From assembly GCA_964596775.1 (NCBI GenBank), contig CAZQVN010000059.1, positions 1-23,450 on the forward strand: a stretch of DNA of 23,450 bases, given 5' to 3'. A program made the position numbers and the translations under genes. Each line of letters opens with the position of its first letter. Within the stretch, counting starts at the first letter, position 1. The stretch is from CAZQVN01 sp964596775. GTDB taxonomy: Bacteria > Eisenbacteria > RBG-16-71-46 > JABDJR01 > JAWXBZ01. This document shows positions 21,648 to 23,450 of this stretch, piece after piece. The notes under the pieces are model-generated. The model did not search any database. It saw only the letters and a program-made list of their open reading frames with translations, and was not told the origin of the DNA.

Positions 21648-23450
21648 ATGGCACGTGAAGTTACGACAAGGAGAGTGTTCTCATTCCTCTCCATACTGGG
21701 ATTGCTTGCTCCTGAAGTCCTTTCTGCTTCCCCAGTCAGAATCGACGTTGGAATCGAGGCAAAGATCCCGGGAGAATACCATCTCGGGGGGACGATTCAT
21801 GAGCTTGTCGAGGATTCTCCCGACATCGCTGTCTTTGGCGACAAACTCGTCGCTGCCTGGAGCATCCCTCTTCACGGTCAACACCTGATCTGGGCCTTTT
21901 CGTGCGATGGCGGAATCACTTGGAAATACCGTGGCGAGGTCGTTGGTGAGAGAGACTCATTCGTCAGCAGCCACACCAGCGTGTGTGTCGACAGCACCGG
22001 TATTTTTTATATATCAACCTACTATACGACAACCCGGGAGCACGGCCCCCAGGCGATCCTGCCGATCCGATTTGAAGGGGATACGCCCGTCTTGGGCTCA
22101 TTCCTGAGGAGCCCCCATTCCAATGATTTCGACGCGGTACAACACTATCCGAGGATGGCCTGCGATCCGCAGCGGAGTACCTTCTATCTGACTCAGACGC
22201 TGGTCTACCGCTCCGGTGACGCATGGAACCCCACGGCCGAGCAGTACATCACGTTCACGAGCCTGACCGGCGATACCTGGTCGCCTCAGACGCGGTTGAG
22301 CGGACCTCTCTGCGACTCGGCCCGTCCGGTTGTGGGACCGGACGGCGAAGTGTATGTCATCTGGATCGACTTCGGTCAGGGGAAGGTGGTGGGGCGGCGG
22401 TCCGACGATGGGGGCGATACGTTCGGTGCTGAGTTCATCCTCGGGTCGATACGGCCCAACTTCACGTATGCCCCGGGGGATCCGAACACAACGAAGTATG
22501 CGCCGCGCCTTGCTTTCGGCAGTTGCGTCACGCTTCCGCCGACGACGCTCGCGGTGTCCGTCGATCGAAGTCATGGTCCTCGCCGGGGCACCCTCTATGT
22601 GGCGTGGGTGGAAATGGTCTCCGGAGAGCCGGGTCCGATCACTCGAACCGTGAACGAGCAGGAACCGAACAACTCAAGAGAGCAGTGCAACATGCTGGCA
22701 TTCGGACAGGAGGTGACGGGTCGTGTCAGCGGCACGCCGCACAGCTCGAATCCGGATTTTTTCTGCTTCGAGGGGACCGCAGGTCAGATCCTGTGGCTGG
22801 AGGGGAGCATATCGGGAGAGATCTGCGATCGCTATGGTCCAAGCCTTGCTTCGGGCGAGATCCTTCAATGCGGTGCACTCGGATGGAACGGGAATGCACC
22901 GCCACTTGTGTTCACACTGCCCGAGAGCGGCATCAATCGATTTGCTCTTGGCGGAGTCAATGACAACTACTCCTACCGCGTCCGGGTGCGTGAGTTCATC
23001 CCGGATGGCACGGGTGCGGCCCGTGACCATCGGGACATCGTCATGGTGTCGTCGAGCGATGGCGGGGTCAACTGGACGTCGAAAGTGCTGGTGAACGACG
23101 ATACTCCTCTCTTCGACAATTACCTGCCGGAGCTCGAGGTAGATGGTCTCGGCGGCCTGCACACGGCCTGGTACGACCGGCGGGACGACCCGGCCGGCCG
23201 GTCGGTGAACCTCTACTGGCGCTACTCGGCCGACGGAGGAAGGACGTTCGAACCCTCGATGCGCTTCAGCGATTCGACCGGGGTTGTCGGCGTGAATTAC
23301 AGCAAGGCCGCTCTGGGGGACAACGTTGGAATGGCGGCTCGAGGACCGGACATGCACGTGGCCTGGACGCAACCTCTGTCGAACCGGGCTTACTCGTTCA
23401 GCGGGTGGAACGATCACGACATCCACACCCGCCGCGTTACCGTCACGCCG
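21648..23450 (+). CDS. Exported sialidase-fold (Asp-box) protein with inserted PPC domain, 3' partial
   Basis: The frame from ATG 21648 stays open for 601 codons to the right edge. It begins with a signal peptide (RRVFSFLSILGLLAPEVLSA). Four Asp boxes (S-x-D-x-G-x-T/N-W/F) are visible: SCDGGITW at residues 85-92, SDDGGDTF near 22400, SSDGGVNW near 23055 and SADGGRTF near 23230. This marks a six-bladed sialidase/BNR propeller. Between boxes 2 and 3, from about residue 336, a bacterial pre-peptidase C-terminal (PPC) domain is inserted: EQEPNNSREQCNMLAFGQEVTG, then DFFCFEGTAGQILWLEG. PPC domains normally sit at the ends of secreted enzymes. The catalytic Arg triad of true sialidases was not identified, so a binding or other hydrolase role is possible. 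A sorting domain may follow beyond the window. No clear ribosome site precedes the ATG. Confidence 0.82.
   Translation, partial: MAREVTTRRVFSFLSILGLLAPEVLSASPVRIDVGIEAKIPGEYHLGGTIHELVEDSPDIAVFGDKLVAAWSIPLHGQHLIWAFSCDGGITWKYRGEVVGERDSFVSSHTSVCVDSTGIFYISTYYTTTREHGPQAILPIRFEGDTPVLGSFLRSPHSNDFDAVQHYPRMACDPQRSTFYLTQTLVYRSGDAWNPTAEQYITFTSLTGDTWSPQTRLSGPLCDSARPVVGPDGEVYVIWIDFGQGKVVGRRSDDGGDTFGAEFILGSIRPNFTYAPGDPNTTKYAPRLAFGSCVTLPPTTLAVSVDRSHGPRRGTLYVAWVEMVSGEPGPITRTVNEQEPNNSREQCNMLAFGQEVTGRVSGTPHSSNPDFFCFEGTAGQILWLEGSISGEICDRYGPSLASGEILQCGALGWNGNAPPLVFTLPESGINRFALGGVNDNYSYRVRVREFIPDGTGAARDHRDIVMVSSSDGGVNWTSKVLVNDDTPLFDNYLPELEVDGLGGLHTAWYDRRDDPAGRSVNLYWRYSADGGRTFEPSMRFSDSTGVVGVNYSKAALGDNVGMAARGPDMHVAWTQPLSNRAYSFSGWNDHDIHTRRVTVTP

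Noticed and set aside
21655..22963. Several short open frames in the right-hand region
   Set aside because: They are explained by the continuous frame from 21648 to the window end, which has a signal peptide, four Asp boxes and a PPC domain.

Overview
The window is high-GC bacterial chromosome with strongly G/C-ending codons. Three proteins of unrelated families end in a FlgD-like/Type 9-style C-terminal sorting module (GH18 protein, M43-type peptidase and the chimera at 19843-21063). That signature, a SufBCDSU-T iron-sulfur operon under an IscR-like Rrf2 regulator, and a sphingolipid-desaturase homologue together suggest an uncultured lineage of the FCB superphylum or its relatives (Eisenbacteria, Krumholzibacteriota, Latescibacterota or Gemmatimonadota type). 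The phylum is an inference from gene content; no rRNA gene is present to settle it.

Left part (1-4602). A gene entering from the left edge encodes a disordered Arg/Asp/Gly-repeat protein with a conserved C-terminal domain. It is followed by a DEGS1-like sphingolipid Delta4-desaturase, a small membrane-anchored proline-rich protein translationally coupled to a TIGR01777-type NAD(P) epimerase, and a 500-bp non-coding stretch. That stretch carries a hairpin, a 9-bp minisatellite and a 151-bp fold-back element with 35-nt arms. A lipoprotein follows.

Middle (4592-9206). A secreted GH18 glycosidase-like protein (minus strand) overlaps the lipoprotein gene tail-to-tail by 11 nt. It is divergent from an exported TPR protein. 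A Gfo/Idh/MocA oxidoreductase (minus strand) is divergent from a YjbQ-family protein.

SUF operon (9253-15476). An Rrf2 regulator with the IscR-type Cys-x5-Cys-x5-Cys ligand set is followed by sufB, sufC, sufD, sufS, sufU and sufT, mostly with stop/start overlaps. Two overlapping inverted repeats lie at the presumed promoter. SufB-SufC-SufD is the scaffold/ATPase complex, SufS supplies sulfur, SufU is the sulfur acceptor and SufT a maturation factor. The regulator probably senses cluster status and autoregulates. A RapA-type RNA-polymerase-recycling ATPase converges on the operon.

Right part (17875-23450). After a 446-bp leader with a duplicated motif comes an M43/pappalysin-like secreted metallopeptidase closed by a very strong intrinsic terminator. 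Then comes a cluster of exported proteins with noticeably less G/C-biased codons. The first is an apparent chimera (start of a galactose-oxidase-like kelch propeller, then a beta-helix fragment, then a sorting domain). The second is a small exported protein. The third is a large sialidase-fold (Asp-box) protein with an inserted PPC domain that runs off the right edge. I found no CRISPR array, tRNA, rRNA, transposase or recognisable defence locus. The strongest candidates for novelty are the bacterial DEGS1 homologue, the chimeric secreted protein and the fold-back element.
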